Assembly (NCBI RefSeq): GCF_023921225.1
Contig: NZ_CP071527.1
Coordinates: forward strand, 1,144,501 to 1,208,500
Origin: Legionella lytica
GTDB lineage: Bacteria > Pseudomonadota > Gammaproteobacteria > Legionellales > Legionellaceae
Reading direction: 5' to 3'
DNA: 64,000 bases
The position numbers and the translations under genes are program-made. Under the pieces are notes generated by a model. That model was given only the letters and a program-made list of their open reading frames with translations. It searched no databases and was not told the DNA's origin. Below are positions 46,995 through 57,384 of the stretch, piece after piece (the stretch's first letter is position 1; each line of letters starts with the position of its first letter).

Positions 46995-47018
46995 TCTCTC
47001 TAAAAGATTTACGTACAA

Positions 47019-49787
47019 TTATAATGATTCAATCCGAATCTTATGTTGTAACAGTTTTTCTTTAGCTTGTTGTGCTTGTGCCAGTTTTTCCTGCTCTTTC
47101 GCAATAATGTCAGCAGGTGCTTTATCCGTAAATTTAGGATTAGTTAATTTACCAGAAGCTAAGCTGATGTCTTTTTCCAGTTTTCCTAATTCCTTAGCTA
47201 AGCGGGCTAATTCTGCTTCTTTATCAATTAAATCAGCCATTGGAATTAAAAGCTCAATTTCTCCTAGTACTGCAGTTGCAGAAACAGGAGGCTTTTCGCC
47301 AGCATCCAAGTAGTTAATTTGTGTTAACTTGCTTAAAACTTTTAATGTATGCTGATACTTTTCCATGCGCTCTTTGAGTTCAGGAGTATAGTTACGAACA
47401 AACAGTGGAATTTGCTTTCCTGGAGAAATCGACATTTCACTACGAATAGTACGTATTGCCTGGATTGCTGATTTAAGCCATTCCAATTCTTCCTCAATGG
47501 TATCATTAAGAAACTCTTCATCTACCTGAGGGTAGCTACTTAGCATGATGCTAGCGCTGCCATTATCACTGGTAAGTTTTGAGGTACGTTGCCAAATTTC
47601 TTCGGTAATGAATGGCATTAATGGATGCAGTAATTTAAGGATTTGATCCAATACGTGGAACAAGGTTCTACGTGTGCCACGTTTTAATGGAGCCAGTGCA
47701 TGCTCATCCTGGAGGATAGGTTTGGATAATTCCAGGTACCAGTCACAGTATTCATGCCAGACGAATTCATAAACGGTATTAGCTAACAAATCAAAGCGGT
47801 AGGTTTCAAAATAATGATGTACCTTGCTAATGGTTCGTTGCAAGCGCGATAAAATCCACTCATCTGCTGGGCTGTATTGGAATGGACCATCTCCAAAATC
47901 AACCTGCTCTTCATCGGTATTTAATAATACATAACGGGCAGCATTCCATAATTTATTACAGAAATTACGATAGCCTTCTACACGGCCCACATCAAAACGG
48001 ACGTTACGTCCAGTGGATGCTAATGAGCAATAAGTAAAGCGCAACGCATCAGTTCCATAGGCGTTAATGCCTTCAGGAAATTCTTTGCGAGTCGCTTTAA
48101 TAATTTTATCATGAACAGACTGCAGCATCAGATTTGAGGTACGTTTTTCGATGAGCGAATCCAAATCAATACCATCAATCAAATCAAGCGGATCCAACAC
48201 GTTGCCTTTTGATTTAGACATTTTATGGCCTTCGCTATCGCGGATTAAACCAGTAATGTATACGTCTTTAAAAGGAACTTTTCCAGTGAACTTCAGGCCC
48301 ATCATAATCATACGGGCAACCCAGAAGAAGATGATGTCAAACCCAGTAACTAATACTGAAGTAGGGTAGAATTGTTCGAGTTCAGGAGTACGCTCTGGCC
48401 AGCCTAAGGTTGAAAAAGGCCATAGGGCAGAGGAGAACCAAGTATCCAGAACATCTTCATCTTGCTTTAACAGTGTGCCTTCTTTAATTTTGTACTTAAA
48501 GCGCACGTCATTTTCACTGTAACCTACATAAACATTGCCGTTGCTGTCGTACCAGGCTGGGATACGATGTCCCCACCATAATTGACGGCTAATACACCAA
48601 TCTTCAATGTTTTCCATCCACTGAAAATAAGTTTTGCTCCAGTTTTCTGGGATAAAACGAATGTCACCATTTTTAACTGCAGCAATAGCTGGTTCTGCTA
48701 ATGGTTGGATTTTTACATACCATTGATCGGTTAATAGCGGTTCAATGATTACATTAGATTTTTCGCCCCGAGGTACTTTTAGTTTATGCGCTTCAGTTTT
48801 AACCAGGAAGCCATCAGCCTCTAAATCTTTAATAATTTGTTCACGCGCAACAAATCGGTCCATCCCTTGATATTTTAAAGGCGCATTTTTGTTAATCGAT
48901 GCTTTTTTGGTGAAGACATTGATTACGGGAAGTTGATGGCGTTTGCCAACTTCGTGGTCATTAAAGTCATGGGCTGGAGTGATTTTAACGCAGCCACTAG
49001 CAAATTCTTTATCAACATAGTCATCGGCAATGATGGGAATGGTGCGATCGCAAAGAGGTAATTGTACCTGCTTGCCGATTAAATGTTTAAAGCGCTCATC
49101 TTCTGGGTTTACAGCAACGGCAGTATCACCGAGTAAGGTTTCAGGACGAGTAGTTGCCACAATTAATGACTCATTCGTGCCTTCAACAGGGTAACGAATA
49201 TGCCATAAAAAACCATCTTCTTCTTCAGACAATACTTCTAGATCGGATACCGCAGTCCCTAATTTAGGATCCCAGTTAACCAGACGAGTTCCACGATAAA
49301 TCAACCCTTCGTCATGAAGCTGTACGAATACTTTTTGGACGGCAGCTGATAAACCATCATCCATGGTGAAGCGTTCTCTAGTCCAATCAACGGAAGCACC
49401 TAAACGTCGCATTTGTTTGGTAATAGTGTTACCGGATTCCTCTTTCCACTGCCATACGCGCTCTAGGAAATCTTCTCGACTTAAATCTTTTCTATAAATA
49501 CCATTCGCTTCTAGTCGGCGCTCAACAACCAATTGCGTTGAAATACCGGCGTGGTCAGTACCAGGTTGCCATAAGGTTTTGTCGCCTAACATACGGTGGT
49601 AACGAGTTAAGGCATCCATAATGGTATGTTGAAAACCATGTCCCATGTGTAGGCTTCCGGTCACATTCGGAGGGGGGAGCATAATACAGTATTTTTTGCC
49701 GTCGCCTTGAGGTTGAAAGTAGTGATGGCTTTCCCATGTTTTATAACATGCGCTTTCAATCGCTTCGGGAGAGTAGATTTTATCCAT
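47019..49787 (-). CDS. valS: valine--tRNA ligase
   Basis: 922 residues from the ATG at 49787, which gives the usual opening [19 protein letters not shown]; a longer reading adds 13 unmatched residues. A class I synthetase that charges tRNA-Val. The HIGH motif is in [14 protein letters not shown] (about 45) and KMSKSKGNV (about 530) is the second signature. The editing domain (about 190-330), the anticodon-binding domain and the C-terminal coiled coil ([16 protein letters not shown]) are all present. The 3' end is only 22 bases from an inserted IS256 element, so the natural terminator has probably been separated from it. Confidence 0.97.
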   Translation of the reverse strand: MDKIYSPEAIESACYKTWESHHYFQPQGDGKKYCIMLPPPNVTGSLHMGHGFQHTIMDALTRYHRMLGDKTLWQPGTDHAGISTQLVVERRLEANGIYRKDLSREDFLERVWQWKEESGNTITKQMRRLGASVDWTRERFTMDDGLSAAVQKVFVQLHDEGLIYRGTRLVNWDPKLGTAVSDLEVLSEEEDGFLWHIRYPVEGTNESLIVATTRPETLLGDTAVAVNPEDERFKHLIGKQVQLPLCDRTIPIIADDYVDKEFASGCVKITPAHDFNDHEVGKRHQLPVINVFTKKASINKNAPLKYQGMDRFVAREQIIKDLEADGFLVKTEAHKLKVPRGEKSNVIIEPLLTDQWYVKIQPLAEPAIAAVKNGDIRFIPENWSKTYFQWMENIEDWCISRQLWWGHRIPAWYDSNGNVYVGYSENDVRFKYKIKEGTLLKQDEDVLDTWFSSALWPFSTLGWPERTPELEQFYPTSVLVTGFDIIFFWVARMIMMGLKFTGKVPFKDVYITGLIRDSEGHKMSKSKGNVLDPLDLIDGIDLDSLIEKRTSNLMLQSVHDKIIKATRKEFPEGINAYGTDALRFTYCSLASTGRNVRFDVGRVEGYRNFCNKLWNAARYVLLNTDEEQVDFGDGPFQYSPADEWILSRLQRTISKVHHYFETYRFDLLANTVYEFVWHEYCDWYLELSKPILQDEHALAPLKRGTRRTLFHVLDQILKLLHPLMPFITEEIWQRTSKLTSDNGSASIMLSSYPQVDEEFLNDTIEEELEWLKSAIQAIRTIRSEMSISPGKQIPLFVRNYTPELKERMEKYQHTLKVLSKLTQINYLDAGEKPPVSATAVLGEIELLIPMADLIDKEAELARLAKELGKLEKDISLASGKLTNPKFTDKAPADIIAKEQEKLAQAQQAKEKLLQHKIRIESL

Positions 49788-49881
49788 GATATAAACCTGT
49801 ACTGATAAAACCAGAGATAGTACCACAGGTTAGGGGGGATTTGGTATTTTGAAATGATTAGATAGGCACAAAATATAGCTC

Positions 49882-49912
49882 ATATTAGACGTAGTTGCTC
49901 TACGTCTAATAT
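49882..49912. terminator. perfect 13-bp hairpin between the RND gene and valS
   Basis: ATATTAGACGTAG and CTACGTCTAATAT around a five-base loop. It lies 20 bases beyond the stop of the RND transporter gene and is likely to end that operon before the valS promoter. The flanking TAG-CTC...GGC resembles the CCCGTATTAG repeat family in diverged form. Confidence 0.65.
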
Positions 49913-49931
49913 GGCTACAGATTACTTAGTT

Positions 49932-52900
49932 TTAGGTGCCCTCGGGTATTAGCGCATCTTCCTTATTGGTACGATGATCTTCAGCAATATAAGTGTACAT
50001 AGTAGGCACTACAAATAAGGTGAAGCAGGTACCAATTAAAAGCCCGGCAGCAATAACCAAGCCTATATCAAAACGGCTAACTGCTCCTGCTCCACTAGCA
50101 ATTAATAATGGCAATACCCCAAAAACCATGGCTGCAGTAGTCATAAGAATGGGCCTTAATCGAATTGCCGCTGCTTCCTCTACTGCTGCACGACGATCCA
50201 GATTTTTCTCACGTTGCAATTGGTTGGCAAAGTCTACAATCAGAATTCCATGTTTGGAAATTAATCCAATTAAGGTAATCAAACCTACTTGAGTGTAGAT
50301 ATTAATGCTTGCCAAACCTAAGTTTAACGGGATTAACGCACCACAAATCGACATAGGTACGCTGATTAAAACGATTAATGGATCGCGGAAGCTTTCATAT
50401 TGAGCCGATAGAACCAAGAAAATGATGATAATTGCGAAGACAAATGCAAATAACAGAGCATTACCTTCCTGCATAAATTGTCTTGAGGCACCACCATAGT
50501 CGGAAGAAAAACCTTTGGGCAAGGTTTCATTTGCTGCTTCTTGTAAGAAATGCAAACCATCACCTAAAGTTTTTCCTGGCATCATCACAGCTTGGATCGT
50601 TGCTGAGTTGAGCTGTTGGAAATGGGAGGCTGCGTTTGGGGCAGTCTTTTCTACGGCACTCACTATGGTCGAAAGAGGGACCATCGCACCATTAATGCTT
50701 TTCACATAAATACGACCAAGCTGCTCAGGTGACATGCGGAATGGGCGATCTAGTTGAGGAATAACTTGATAGCTACGTCCCTGCAAGTTGAAGTAATTCA
50801 CGTAATTACCTGAAAGAGCACTGGTTAAACTGCTTCCTACCGCTTGCATATCTAATCCCATTTCGGATGCTTTGGAGCGGTTAATTTTTAATTCGATTTG
50901 CGGTTGGTTGAATTTCAGCGAGTTATCAACATAAATAAACATACCACTTTTTCTTGCTTTATCTGCAAGTTGATTAGAGATTTCAAAGAGACTCTGGAAA
51001 TCATTTGTTGTTTTAATCACAAATTGCACTGGTGTACCACTACCGCCGCCAGGCAGGGGAGGGGGGATAATGGCAAACGTATTTAAGCCAGCCACTTGTG
51101 ATAATTTATCTTGTAATGGTTGTTTTAACTCAAATTGGCTTTTCGTACGTTCATTCCAGGGTTTGAGCACCATTCCAGAAACGGGTTGGCTGCTATTTAC
51201 AGTAAAATAGTTTCCAGTTTCTGGGAAGCTTTTATAGATGTCATCAAATGGTTTTGTAAAGGCTTCTATGTAGTTAATTGTTGCAAATTGTGGTGCAGTT
51301 CCGATAACAAAGAAGAAACCTTGATCTTCCTCAGGGGCAGTTTCTGCTGCACTATGCGTATAAAGATAAGGCAGCATTAAAATCACCACGGCTGCAAATG
51401 GCAGCATAATGATTCGGGTATCTAATAGACTGTGCAGAATACGTTGGTATTTTCCTTTGAGTTTATTAAAAAAGGTGTCAAGGAAATGGACGAATTTGCC
51501 ACTACCAATATCTGCCGTCAGCACTTTAGAGCACATCATTGGCGACAAGGTGAGCGCAATAATTCCAGAAATGATTACCGCAGAGGCTAGAGTAAATGCA
51601 AACTCTTTAAATAAGGCCCCGGTTAATCCCCCCATAAAGCCAATCGGCGCATACACTGCAGCCAAGGTAATCGTCATTGCAATAACCGGAGTGGCGATTT
51701 CTCGGGCACCAATAATCGCTGCGTCAAAAGGTGTTTTACCTTCTTCAATGTGCCGGTGGATGTTCTCCACGACCACAATTGCATCATCGACTACCAAGCC
51801 AATTGCGAGCACAAAGGCGAGCAGGGTCAGCAGGTTTATACTGTAACCTAACATGAGCATTAAGGTACAAACACCAACAAGTGATAATGGAATGGTTACA
51901 ATAGGAATAAACACTGAGCGGATGGAACCTAAGAATAAAAAGATTACCACAATAACAATAGCTGCCGCTTCAATAATGGTATGGATTACTTCATCTAATG
52001 AGGCACGGATAAAGTCCGTCGCGTCATAAACGATGGTGCCAGTTAATGAAGGTGGAAATTCTTTAGTAATTGAGGGCAATAAGGTCCGTACATCACTGAT
52101 TACAGTCAATGGGTTTGCTGTAGGGGTAGGCGTAATCGAAATGAATACCGCTTTTTTGCTGTTAAAGGTTACTGAGGAGTCATAGCTTTGTGAGCCCAGT
52201 TTAACTTGAGCGATATCGTGTAAACGCACAATAGAACCTTTATCGCTTTTCACAATAAGGTTACTAAATTGTGAGGCATCATTCAGGTCAGTTTTGGCAG
52301 TGATGCTCAGTGCTACGTATTCCCCCTTAGTATTTCCTGCTGCGGTTAAGAAATTATTTTTCGCAAGAGCTGCGGAAACATCAGAGGGGGCCACGTTTAA
52401 TGCAGCCATTTTTACAGGGTTGAGGAATATCCTCATGGAGTAGGTAGATCCTCCAAGAATTTCTGCTTTAGCTACCCCATCAACGGTTTGCAATTGGGGT
52501 TGTACTACACGAGTTGCGTAGTCAGTAATTTGTTGGGGTGTCATTTCTGTACTGTCTAAACTGATGTACATCAAGGCGGTTGAAGAGTCTGATGCTTTTA
52601 AAATGACTGGCTGCTGAGCCTCTTTAGGCAACTGGTTAATGGTTTGCTGAACTTTACTCATCACATCAGTAAAGGCAATTTGCGGATCAAAGTTTAATTT
52701 GATATTTAGGGTAATGGTACTCATGCCTTGGGTACTCGATGAGGTCATGTAATCAATCCCTTCAGCACTGGCAACGGCATTTTCTAACGGTGAGGTGATA
52801 AATCCAGCGATTAGATCGGCATCTGCTCCTGGGTATCCGGTCATAATGGTAATAACCGTGTTATCCATACGTGGGTATTGGCGAATTTGCATGTCATGCA

Positions 52901-52985
52901 TGGCATTAAGGCCAAACAGGAAAATAAGCAAACTAATTACCATGGCAAGCACAGGCCGTTTGATAAAAAGATCGGTAAATTTCAT
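49932..52985 (-). CDS. RND multidrug efflux transporter, HAE1 family (AcrB-like)
   Basis: 1017 residues with twelve membrane segments in the 1+5+1+5 arrangement. It starts MKFTDLFIKRPVLAMVISLL, typical of the family. The proton-relay pair is in GLVVDDAIVVVENIHRH (about 400), and the RxxxRPILMTT motif follows helix 10 (about 955). The pump exports drugs or other amphiphiles from the inner membrane and periplasm using proton influx. It is the second gene of an operon with its adaptor (85 bases apart). There is no outer-membrane partner here; tolC at 24.7 kb may serve. Confidence 0.94.
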   Translation of the reverse strand: MKFTDLFIKRPVLAMVISLLIFLFGLNAMHDMQIRQYPRMDNTVITIMTGYPGADADLIAGFITSPLENAVASAEGIDYMTSSSTQGMSTITLNIKLNFDPQIAFTDVMSKVQQTINQLPKEAQQPVILKASDSSTALMYISLDSTEMTPQQITDYATRVVQPQLQTVDGVAKAEILGGSTYSMRIFLNPVKMAALNVAPSDVSAALAKNNFLTAAGNTKGEYVALSITAKTDLNDASQFSNLIVKSDKGSIVRLHDIAQVKLGSQSYDSSVTFNSKKAVFISITPTPTANPLTVISDVRTLLPSITKEFPPSLTGTIVYDATDFIRASLDEVIHTIIEAAAIVIVVIFLFLGSIRSVFIPIVTIPLSLVGVCTLMLMLGYSINLLTLLAFVLAIGLVVDDAIVVVENIHRHIEEGKTPFDAAIIGAREIATPVIAMTITLAAVYAPIGFMGGLTGALFKEFAFTLASAVIISGIIALTLSPMMCSKVLTADIGSGKFVHFLDTFFNKLKGKYQRILHSLLDTRIIMLPFAAVVILMLPYLYTHSAAETAPEEDQGFFFVIGTAPQFATINYIEAFTKPFDDIYKSFPETGNYFTVNSSQPVSGMVLKPWNERTKSQFELKQPLQDKLSQVAGLNTFAIIPPPLPGGGSGTPVQFVIKTTNDFQSLFEISNQLADKARKSGMFIYVDNSLKFNQPQIELKINRSKASEMGLDMQAVGSSLTSALSGNYVNYFNLQGRSYQVIPQLDRPFRMSPEQLGRIYVKSINGAMVPLSTIVSAVEKTAPNAASHFQQLNSATIQAVMMPGKTLGDGLHFLQEAANETLPKGFSSDYGGASRQFMQEGNALLFAFVFAIIIIFLVLSAQYESFRDPLIVLISVPMSICGALIPLNLGLASINIYTQVGLITLIGLISKHGILIVDFANQLQREKNLDRRAAVEEAAAIRLRPILMTTAAMVFGVLPLLIASGAGAVSRFDIGLVIAAGLLIGTCFTLFVVPTMYTYIAEDHRTNKEDALIPEGT

Positions 52986-53018
52986 AAATTATCCTGACAA
53001 AAAGTAATTCATCTTCTG

Positions 53019-53041
53019 GGTTAGGAGCCTAACTCCTAACC
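53019..53041 (-). promoter_or_regulatory. intra-operon hairpin between adaptor and RND pump genes
   Basis: GGTTAGGAG and CTCCTAACC pair over a five-base loop within the 85-base spacer. A stem here could protect the upstream message or attenuate transcription; no T-run follows on the minus strand. Confidence 0.4.
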
Positions 53042-53070
53042 TAAGTCTTAAGGGGGCTTTACGCTATCTT

Positions 53071-54333
53071 TTATTGCCCCAGTAGATTGGGGTTACTGGT
53101 ATCATTAAGTTTGACTTCATTATTGATGACAACAGGAGTACCGTTTTGTAATTTAACTTCTCCGGCGCTAACAACTTGTTGTCCTGCTGTTACCCCTTTT
53201 TTAATTACGGTATAATTTCCACGTTGTTCACCAATAGTGACAAAAACACGATTTACAGTAAGTACGTCGGATCCATCTTTATTTTTCTTGCCTTCTTTAT
53301 CTTTTTCGATGATATAAACCGAGTTACCGTAGAGGCTGTAGGAAATGGCCGTTGATGGCACAACAACTGTATGTGCTTTTGCTGCTCGCTCGATTTCTAT
53401 TGAGGCAAACATCCCTGGGACAAAAGCAAATTTTTCTACTTTATTACGGGTATTGGCCGTAGTATCACAAGAGACAATTTGTTTACTCCCATTTGCTTCC
53501 TGACGCGTTTTGACCAGTGGTGAGTTTGCCGGATTTTTAATCGCGCTTGCAGGACAGTTCGCTAAAACACCTTGCACTAGAACGTTATGAGTATTGAGAT
53601 CTACTTTAGAGTTAATCGCTGAAACTTTTGCTTCAAAAAGAAGAGCTGGGAATTGTTCTAGAGAAAAGGTAATGGTTTGATTGGGATGTACCTTTTTATA
53701 AAGTTGCTCTGGAAGGTAAAAGTCTATGTATAAAGGATCTAATGATTGCAATGAAACAATTGTCGTTTGTCCGGGATTAACAAATTGGCCCACATTGACT
53801 TGACGGATGCCTAAACGACCTGCAAATGGAGCGGTAATGTGTTTTTGATTAATTTGCGCTTGTGTTTGATCAACCTTCGCTTGTGCTTGATCAAGCATTG
53901 CCTTGGCTTCATCCACACTAGAAATAGACGTAGCTCCGCGTTTAAACAAATCTGATTGACGTTTGTAGCTGAGTGCTTTCAGTGCTAGATCAGACTGGTT
54001 AAACTTTAGAACGGCCTGATCAATTGAATCATCCAAAGTAACTAAGGGTGTGCCTTTCTCGACATACTGGCCTGATTCAAAATTAATTTTAATCACGTTT
54101 CCTGATGCTTGAGAGCCAACATCCACGCCATTTAACGCAACGAAATTACCTACGGCATTCAGTGTGGGAATCCAATTGATTTCTTTGGCAACAGCAGAAG
54201 CAACGGCAACCGCAGGGGGTTGGTAGCTGGCAAAAAACCGTTTAATCATAAATGCTTTAATGAAATTAAAAGCAATAATTCCACCGAAAACAACCAATAG
54301 GGCGATGCCCATGATAATCAAACGTTTTTTCAT
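53071..54333 (-). CDS. RND efflux periplasmic adaptor (membrane fusion protein)
   Basis: 420 residues with GAGGCAC before the ATG. An N-terminal membrane anchor (about 5-30) is followed by a biotinyl-lipoyl-like part (INFESGQYVEKGTPLVTLDD), a long alpha hairpin (LDQAQAKVDQTQAQINQKHI, about 145-165), the return lipoyl strand (TAPFAGRLGIRQVNVGQFV) and a beta-barrel. An insert near 275-310, with two cysteines (NCPAS and VSCDT), is unusual among adaptors of this type. It links the RND pump encoded next to an outer-membrane channel. Confidence 0.93.
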   Translation of the reverse strand: MKKRLIIMGIALLVVFGGIIAFNFIKAFMIKRFFASYQPPAVAVASAVAKEINWIPTLNAVGNFVALNGVDVGSQASGNVIKINFESGQYVEKGTPLVTLDDSIDQAVLKFNQSDLALKALSYKRQSDLFKRGATSISSVDEAKAMLDQAQAKVDQTQAQINQKHITAPFAGRLGIRQVNVGQFVNPGQTTIVSLQSLDPLYIDFYLPEQLYKKVHPNQTITFSLEQFPALLFEAKVSAINSKVDLNTHNVLVQGVLANCPASAIKNPANSPLVKTRQEANGSKQIVSCDTTANTRNKVEKFAFVPGMFASIEIERAAKAHTVVVPSTAISYSLYGNSVYIIEKDKEGKKNKDGSDVLTVNRVFVTIGEQRGNYTVIKKGVTAGQQVVSAGEVKLQNGTPVVINNEVKLNDTSNPNLLGQ

Positions 54334-54566
54334 TAGGTGCCTCTACAAATTTAAAACGGGGCTAAATATACCATGAAAGGGGGACTGAATTCTCGCAATT
54401 ATATTAATTTTATTTAATGTGTTGACAATAGATTGCCTTGGCCATGATACTTTGTTTTTTCTTTGTGACAAAGAATGTTCTTTGCTTCAGTGGTCAAAGT
54501 TTAAGGTATCTTTACTTAAGTTTGCACAATGTTGGTGAGCCTGAACATGGTTACAAAAAAAACCTA

Positions 54567-54594
54567 TTGACTAAATACAATACTTTGCTACTAT
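54567..54594 (+). promoter_or_regulatory. sigma70-like promoter of the small exported protein
   Basis: TTGACT (54567-54572) and TACTAT (54589-54594) are 16 bases apart, close to consensus. The start of the downstream ORF is 30 bases further, with AAGGGGAA in between. Confidence 0.6.
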
Positions 54595-54624
54595 GCGGCT
54601 TTCATAACGAAAAAGGGGAAAACC

Positions 54625-55032
54625 ATGAAGTTGAAGTCCTTGTTGTTTGTAATTTGTTTAGGCTTATTTAGCAATCTTTTTGCAGTGACTGCGCACGTGC
54701 ATCCTAAGGCAGATGCAGCGGATAAAAAGTCTATCGCTAAAGAAACTATGTTTCCAGGCTATTGCCAAATCGAAATTATAAACGACAGTTTCACTGACGT
54801 TTATGTGTATGGTACTTTTGATGATGGCAGCACAATTGATTTTAGTATCTATCGTTACGAAGCGCCTCATTACATTAACTTATTCTACTATTTCTATTGC
54901 CATAGCGGTATGTACCTGACAATTCAATCTCCATATGGAGTTGTTTATTCTGGTTGGACTAACGTAGACAGTACTATTCACGTTGTTCCTTTCCTGAAAA
55001 AAGGCGTTAAAGCTGAAATATCGCACAGATAA
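54625..55032 (+). CDS. small exported hypothetical protein
   Basis: 135 residues with AAGGGGAA before the ATG and a good promoter 30 bases upstream. A signal peptide ends at about FAVTA (24). The mature protein is rich in Tyr and Phe and is predicted to be all-beta (CQIEIINDSFTDVYVYGTFD, then INLFYYFYCHSGMYLTI), with two Cys that may form a disulphide. It ends in a basic tail. A clear terminator follows, so the gene is a single unit. I know no named family; function is unknown. Confidence 0.75.
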   Translation: MKLKSLLFVICLGLFSNLFAVTAHVHPKADAADKKSIAKETMFPGYCQIEIINDSFTDVYVYGTFDDGSTIDFSIYRYEAPHYINLFYYFYCHSGMYLTIQSPYGVVYSGWTNVDSTIHVVPFLKKGVKAEISHR

Positions 55033-55058
55033 TTTTTAATTAAGAATCAAATTGATAG

Positions 55059-55093
55059 GGAAGTTGCATTTAAATGTAACTTCCTTTTTTTTT
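55059..55093 (+). terminator. rho-independent terminator
   Basis: GGAAGTTGCATTT pairs with AAATGTAACTTCC with one mismatch, directly followed by nine T. It lies 27 bases after the stop of the small exported protein and just before the next gene. Confidence 0.92.
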
Positions 55094-55112
55094 GTGTATG
55101 TGGAGTCATCTA

Positions 55113-55604
55113 ATGAAACGTTTAATACCTTGTATGTTGTTATTACCTTTGCTGTCTTCCTGTGTTCCTGAAGCAGGATATTACGAGCCAGGTTATTATG
55201 CGCCACCACCGCCTCCACCGTATGTTGAAATACATCGTTATGAAGAGCATAGACATTACGATCATGGCCCTCGTCATCATCGCCATGGCTACCGCCCAGC
55301 TCCTCAAGCCCGGGTACATCAAGCTCCAGCCAATGTTCATGGTAATGGCAACGCTCATGCCCATGGTTCTACCCGCGGCGGACAAGCTGTGGTCATTAAT
55401 CCACGTCAGCCACAAGTACGTCCTCAACCTCAGATTAATGCACATACACACCCTCAGGTTCAGGTACGCCCACAACCTCAGGTACGTCCCCAAACTCCGC
55501 CTCAGGTGCGTCCACAAGGACAAATAAATAACCCACGTCCTGCAAATCATCCCTCCGGCGCTAAAGTAATGGTTCATCCAAGTACTGAGGAACATCAAAA
55601 TTAA
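55113..55604 (+). CDS. lipoprotein rich in His, Pro, Gln and Arg
   Basis: 163 residues from the ATG at 55113, with TGGAG eight bases upstream. The lipobox LLSSC puts the lipid-modified Cys at about residue 17. The body is low-complexity: a Tyr/Pro part (PGYYAPPPPPPYVEIHRYEE), a His cluster (HRHYDHGPRHHRHGYR, which could bind metal) and then repeats of PQVRPQ type. The sequence has little hydrophobic core and is probably extended. Function is unknown; an envelope or metal-related role is inference. Confidence 0.75.
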   Translation: MKRLIPCMLLLPLLSSCVPEAGYYEPGYYAPPPPPPYVEIHRYEEHRHYDHGPRHHRHGYRPAPQARVHQAPANVHGNGNAHAHGSTRGGQAVVINPRQPQVRPQPQINAHTHPQVQVRPQPQVRPQTPPQVRPQGQINNPRPANHPSGAKVMVHPSTEEHQN

Positions 55605-55612
55605 AAAACGTA

Positions 55613-55640
55613 GCCCGTATTAGCGCAGCGTAATACGGGC
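55613..55640. repeat. dispersed hairpin GCCCGTATTA...TAATACGGGC
   Basis: Ten-base perfect arms around an eight-base loop nine bases after the lipoprotein stop codon; a related, partial copy (CCCGTATTACG) follows at about 55658. The same hairpin is at 37005-37032. It may also act as a terminator. Confidence 0.6.
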
Positions 55641-55788
55641 ATACTATGCCACAATATCCCGTATTACGACTTAGCCTAATATGGGTTGCGAAAACTACAT
55701 CGTCTTTTAAGCATAAAGCATTGCATTCGTATCCGATTAAATTTTGTGGTAGTCTTAGCTGCGTTTTTTTATTTGAGGAATTCCAGTG

Positions 55789-56097
55789 ATGCGTAACCTA
55801 TTTAAAATCCTCCATCTGGGGTTTTTATCTTTAATTTTGGCTGCTTGTGTTGCTTCTCCCGGTAGTGAAAGTACAGGGGAATTTTTAGATAGCTCCACGA
55901 CAACCACTAAAGTAAAAGCCACCTTAGTGAATGATTTAGGAACGACTGGACTTTCAATACAAGTTAAAACTTTTAAAGATCAGGTACAACTAAGTGGTTT
56001 CGTTCCTACCGAGCGCTTAAAACAAAGAGCAGGCGCTATTGCTGCAGGTGTAGATGGTGTAAGCAGCGTTATTAACGATATCGTTGTTAAACCTTGA
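55789..56097 (+). CDS. BON-domain lipoprotein
   Basis: 102 residues from ATG at 55789 (a GTG one codon earlier is possible); GAGGAA lies upstream. A lipobox LAAC puts the lipid Cys near residue 20. Residues about 40-102 form one BON domain ([31 protein letters not shown]), a small phospholipid-binding fold found in OsmY-like proteins. It should be anchored to a membrane in the periplasm. It ends 31 bases before glyA and may be transcribed with it. Confidence 0.88.
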   Translation: MRNLFKILHLGFLSLILAACVASPGSESTGEFLDSSTTTTKVKATLVNDLGTTGLSIQVKTFKDQVQLSGFVPTERLKQRAGAIAAGVDGVSSVINDIVVKP

Positions 56098-56128
56098 TGT
56101 AATTATTTCCAGGCTAAGGAACTTACTT

Positions 56129-57382
56129 ATGTTTGATGGAAGCTATACCATAGAAAATTTTGATAAAGAGATCTTTCAGGCAATTGTCGAGGAAGAACGT
56201 CGACAAGAAGATCATATTGAGCTTATTGCCTCTGAAAATTATGTGAGCCCACGTGTGCTAGAGGCTCAGGGTTCAGTGCTGACGAACAAATATGCTGAAG
56301 GCTATCCCGGTAAACGTTATTATGGCGGTTGCGAGTATGTCGATGTGGCAGAAGCTCTAGCAATTGAACGTGCGAAAAAGCTGTTCGGAGCTGATTATGC
56401 CAATGTACAACCACACTCTGGGTCCCAGGCTAATGCTGAAGTGATGATGGCTTTATTATCTCCGGGGGATGTTATTTTAGGTATGGCATTACCCCATGGT
56501 GGTCATTTAACACACGGTTCTAAAGTTAATTTTTCTGGAAAATTGTATCAGGCAGTGCCTTATGGTGTGGATGAAACTACGGGATTAATTGACTACGATG
56601 AATTAGAGCGTTTAGCTCTGGAGCATAAGCCTAAGTTAATCATTGCAGGTTTTTCAGCATATTCACGTGTTCTTGATTGGCCCCGTTTTCGAGAGATTGC
56701 AGATAAAGTAGGTGCCTACTTGATGGCGGATGTGGCCCACGTTGCTGGCTTGATCGCAGTCGGTCTATATCCTTCACCTGTACCTTACGCTGATGTAGTA
56801 ACCACAACGACACATAAGACCTTAAGAGGCCCACGTGGTGGTTTGATTTTATGCCGTGCAAATGAGGAAATTGAGAAAAAATTAAATTCGGCCGTATTTC
56901 CAGGCATGCAAGGCGGACCGTTAATGCATGTTATTGCAGCGAAGGCAGTTGCCTTTGCGGAAGCCTTATTACCTGAATTTAAAACTTATCAAGAACAAGT
57001 TTTGTTGAATGCTAAAACGATGAGCTCTGTTTTAATCAGTCGGGGATATAATATTGTTTCCGGTGGTACTGATAATCATTTACTGTTAGTTGATTTAATT
57101 AATAAGGATATTACTGGTAAAGATGCTGATGCCGCTTTAGGCCGCGCCAATATTACAGTAAACAAAAATTCAGTACCTAATGATCCACGCTCCCCATTTG
57201 TTACCAGTGGTTTAAGATTGGGGACTCCTGCGGTTACGACCCGAGGATTTAGGGAAAAAGAAATTACTCTTCTATCAAATTGGGTAGCAGATATTCTTGA
57301 TGATATTAACAATGAAGCGACTATAGCGCGGGTTAAAGAAGATGTATTGCGTTTGTGTCGTGAGTTTCCGGTTTATAGGTAA
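56129..57382 (+). CDS. glyA: serine hydroxymethyltransferase
   Basis: 417 residues from the ATG at 56129, which has AAGGA eight bases upstream; the longer reading starts inside the BON gene. A PLP enzyme that interconverts serine and glycine with tetrahydrofolate. [20 protein letters not shown] near the N-terminus and the PLP-lysine motif [14 protein letters not shown] (about 225) are canonical. It is two bases from nrdR, so they form an operon. With kbl and tdh it connects threonine, glycine and one-carbon metabolism. Confidence 0.97.
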   Translation: MFDGSYTIENFDKEIFQAIVEEERRQEDHIELIASENYVSPRVLEAQGSVLTNKYAEGYPGKRYYGGCEYVDVAEALAIERAKKLFGADYANVQPHSGSQANAEVMMALLSPGDVILGMALPHGGHLTHGSKVNFSGKLYQAVPYGVDETTGLIDYDELERLALEHKPKLIIAGFSAYSRVLDWPRFREIADKVGAYLMADVAHVAGLIAVGLYPSPVPYADVVTTTTHKTLRGPRGGLILCRANEEIEKKLNSAVFPGMQGGPLMHVIAAKAVAFAEALLPEFKTYQEQVLLNAKTMSSVLISRGYNIVSGGTDNHLLLVDLINKDITGKDADAALGRANITVNKNSVPNDPRSPFVTSGLRLGTPAVTTRGFREKEITLLSNWVADILDDINNEATIARVKEDVLRLCREFPVYR

Positions 57383-57384
57383 TC

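Larger units (their letters stand above)
45660..46997 (+). mobile_element. complete IS256-family insertion sequence with 9-bp target duplication
   Basis: About 1338 bases with imperfect 24-base terminal inverted repeats (45664-45687 and 46971-46994; both share AACTGTGTCA). The nine bases CTCTAAAAG occur at 45651-45659 and again at 46998-47006, directly outside the ends, as the target-site duplication. The single transposase ORF is intact. The exact outer edge is uncertain by one or two bases. The element lies in the gap between the orphan gene and the valS stop codon, 22 bases from valS, and disrupts no gene. Confidence 0.88.

Noticed and set aside
54438..54671. 77-codon plus-strand ORF upstream of the small exported protein
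   Set aside because: It overlaps the promoter and the start of the real gene, which has a signal peptide and a good ribosome binding site.
55143..55598. 151-codon minus-strand ORF
   Set aside because: It is the antisense reading of the His/Pro-rich lipoprotein gene, which has a lipobox and ribosome binding site.
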